Below are positions 62,388 through 64,000 of a stretch of DNA of 64,000 nucleotides, one piece after another. The position numbers and the translations under genes are program-made. The notes under the pieces are model-generated. The model had not been told where the DNA came from. It made no database searches and worked only from the letters and a program-made list of their open reading frames with translations. Within the stretch, counting starts at the first letter, position 1; every line of letters starts with the position of its first letter. The stretch covers positions 1,798,001 through 1,862,000 of the forward strand of contig NZ_JAQOUE010000001.1 of assembly GCF_032191465.1 (NCBI RefSeq), given 5' to 3'. The stretch comes from Candidatus Nitronereus thalassa. GTDB taxonomy: Bacteria > Nitrospirota > Nitrospiria > Nitrospirales > UBA8639.

Positions 62388-64000
62388 TTAATCCTGAGGC
62401 ATATCGTCGGGATGGGTGGACCCCGTCTCATGGGCCGCATGCTGCAAGGCATCAAGACGGAACGCATATCGATGGCCAGGCCGAATCAAGTTCAATACGC
62501 CCAACCCATCCAGTACCTCCGCAACCTTGGGGTGCATTCCGGAAAAAAATAAGTGTTGCTTATTGAATTGGATCATTCGCAACATGTCTTCAATAGCTAA
62601 CGCCGCTGTTCCGTCAATCATGGGGACATCGGAGAGATCCAACACCACGCTTTTAAACGTACGCAGTTCCGGAATGCGCTCCAACCGCCGCACCATATTT
62701 TTCGCCGATCCAAAACTCATTGGGCCATCGACATGAATCAACACGATCTTTCCCTTATTGCGATCGAGGACCGCCTGCTCTGCCCTGGAAAGTGGCGCTT
62801 CTTCCGACGTCCCGGTAATGACTCGGAGATTTGCTAATTCTAAGTCCGCCATTTCTTTGACGAACAGCACACTCGCCATCACGATTCCCACCCCCACCGC
62901 GGTAACCAGATCCACGAGCACCGTGACGAGAAACACCACGGCCATGATCAAGACATCCGCACGAGGCGCCTGAAACACATGACGCAAAAATCGCCAGTCA
63001 ATAATATCGAGGCCGACTTTGAACAACAGCCCTGCCAACACGGCGAGAGGGATTTGTTCGGCCATCGGACCCAGGCCTAATAACACCGCCAATAACACCA
63101 GAGCCATGGTCATTCCGGAAATCGGCGTCCGGCCTCCCGTTTGTATATTCGCGACGGTTCGCATGGTAGCACCAGCGCCGGGCAACCCGCCGAAGAGCCC
63201 ACAGACCATATTGCCAATTCCCTGTCCGATGAGTTCTCGATTCGAATCATGATGGGTCCGGGTCATGTTGTCAGCGACTAATGAAGTCAACAGACTATCG
63301 ATACTTCCCAGCAGCGCCAACACCATCGCACCTTCAATCACGAACACGAGACCATCCATATGCAGCGTCGGAATGATAGGAAACGGAAAACCGCCTGGCA
63401 CATGACCAATGAGGGGTGCGGAAGGAAAGAAATAAAAGGTCGCCAGCGACCCTGCCAGGAGGGCCAATAAGGTCGGAGGCACAATGTTTCCAATGAAAGA
63501 CGGAGTGAAGTACACGATGGCAAGCGTGATCAACCCAGCAAACAGGGCTTGAACATTGGGGTCACTCACAAATTCAGGAATCGCCATTAAATTCGGCAGG
63601 ACTCCACCCCTCATGGCGGCATGCCCCATGAGCGGACCCACCTGTAATATTAGAATGATTCCCCCGATCCCACTCATGAATCCTGAAATCACCGGATAAG
63701 GAACCAGCGCAATAAATCGTCCCACTCCGAAGAACCCCAACAGGATTTGAAGACCTCCGCCCAATATGATGATGGTAAATACCAAAGCCGGCTCTTCCCC
63801 CAATTGTGAGAAGAGGCCCGCCACAACCACAGTCATCGGTCCGGTGGGGCCTGAAGCTTGGGCAGGAGTTCCCCCAAACAACGCCGCAAAAAATCCCAAA
63901 AATATCGCCCCGTACAACCCCGCGATGGCGCCCACCCCGGAGGCCACCCCAAACGCCAAGGCCAGCGGCAATGCCACGACCGCGGCCACCACACCACCAT
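62388..64000 (-). CDS. Second SulP-family anion transporter with STAS domain (start outside window)
   Basis: At least 537 residues are visible. The reading frame continues past the right edge, since the first visible codons (GG, then VVAAVVALPLALAFGVASG) are the first SulP membrane helix and not a true start. SGPTGPMTVVVAGL and GGLPGAGATMRTVANIQTGGRTPIS are family hallmarks. The C-terminal STAS domain carries VVLDLSDVPMIDGTAALAI, with the conserved Ser/Asp loop region altered to DG. It is the closest relative of the SulP at 56698 within the window and shares its orientation. Only 21 bases separate it from the convergent response regulator. Confidence 0.93.
   Translation of the reverse strand, partial: GGVVAAVVALPLALAFGVASGVGAIAGLYGAIFLGFFAALFGGTPAQASGPTGPMTVVVAGLFSQLGEEPALVFTIIILGGGLQILLGFFGVGRFIALVPYPVISGFMSGIGGIILILQVGPLMGHAAMRGGVLPNLMAIPEFVSDPNVQALFAGLITLAIVYFTPSFIGNIVPPTLLALLAGSLATFYFFPSAPLIGHVPGGFPFPIIPTLHMDGLVFVIEGAMVLALLGSIDSLLTSLVADNMTRTHHDSNRELIGQGIGNMVCGLFGGLPGAGATMRTVANIQTGGRTPISGMTMALVLLAVLLGLGPMAEQIPLAVLAGLLFKVGLDIIDWRFLRHVFQAPRADVLIMAVVFLVTVLVDLVTAVGVGIVMASVLFVKEMADLELANLRVITGTSEEAPLSRAEQAVLDRNKGKIVLIHVDGPMSFGSAKNMVRRLERIPELRTFKSVVLDLSDVPMIDGTAALAIEDMLRMIQFNKQHLFFSGMHPKVAEVLDGLGVLNLIRPGHRYAFRLDALQHAAHETGSTHPDDMPQD

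Noticed and set aside
1-64000. CRISPR arrays, insertion sequences, phage genes, rRNA operons
   Set aside because: I looked for regular spaced repeats, transposase motifs, phage modules and rRNA-like sequence and saw none.

Overview
The window is a dense, house-keeping-rich stretch of a Gram-negative bacterial chromosome with roughly balanced base composition (GC near one half by eye). Gene content and the way modules are joined suggest phylum Nitrospirota, Nitrospira-like, perhaps a marine lineage because of the NhaD antiporter and the moderate GC. The points used are citramalate synthase next to an aspartate-family operon with a phosphoglycerate-mutase-like homoserine kinase, a FabL-like enoyl reductase in the fab cluster, and orphan type IV pilus ATPases. 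This placement is inference: no rRNA or nitrite oxidoreductase gene is present to confirm it.

Layout. 1-8.6 kb (minus strand): a MerR-type regulator cut by the window edge, ihfA, cimA, then the operon alaC-hom-thrC-apgM-like-lysC, which covers threonine synthesis from aspartate except aspartate-semialdehyde dehydrogenase. 8.9-14.6 kb (plus): pdxJ, nnr, tsaE, mutS, closed by a strong hairpin terminator. 14.7-16 kb (minus): two exported proteins of unknown function. 16.3-26.5 kb (minus): the translation and RNA operon rimP-nusA-infB-DUF503-rbfA-truB-rpsO-pnp plus an M16 peptidase. Its leader carries a likely intrinsic attenuator. 26.7-29.6 kb: an orphan MinD/FlhG-like ATPase, a SWIM zinc-finger coiled-coil protein, an exported nuclease-fold protein, and tRNA-Lys. 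29.6-33.8 kb (minus): purA, then folD-MTHFR-panB (one-carbon and pantothenate). 33.9-35.7 kb (plus): a translationally coupled pair, an exported beta-propeller and a Cys-rich protein. 35.7-46.4 kb (minus): cyclophilin, rnc and the fatty-acid/phospholipid cluster plsX-fabH-fabL-fabD-fabG-acpP-fabF, preceded by rpmF and DUF177, with rpsF-ssb-rpsR upstream. 45.8-54.3 kb (minus): pgsA, pilB, an atypical pilT, pilC, ispE, prs, rplY, pth. 54.4-64 kb: NhaD, a c-type haem DUF3365 protein and two SulP anion transporters bracketing a CHASE3/PAS histidine kinase and sigma-54 response regulator. This last block may form a sodium-linked anion (possibly bicarbonate) uptake and sensing island.

Structure beyond genes includes sigma-70-like promoters with 17-18 bp spacers, three intrinsic terminators (one is the attenuator), and a candidate S6:S18 leader hairpin in front of rpsF. 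There is also a perfect 16-bp palindrome over a candidate rplY promoter, an inverted repeat at the ihfA start site, and degenerate 7-bp repeat tracts in four separate spacers. The candidates for undescribed biology are the exported pair at 14.7-16 kb, the propeller/Cys-rich pair at 34-35.7 kb, the motif-poor PilT, and the transporter/two-component island at the right end. None can be assigned a function from sequence alone.
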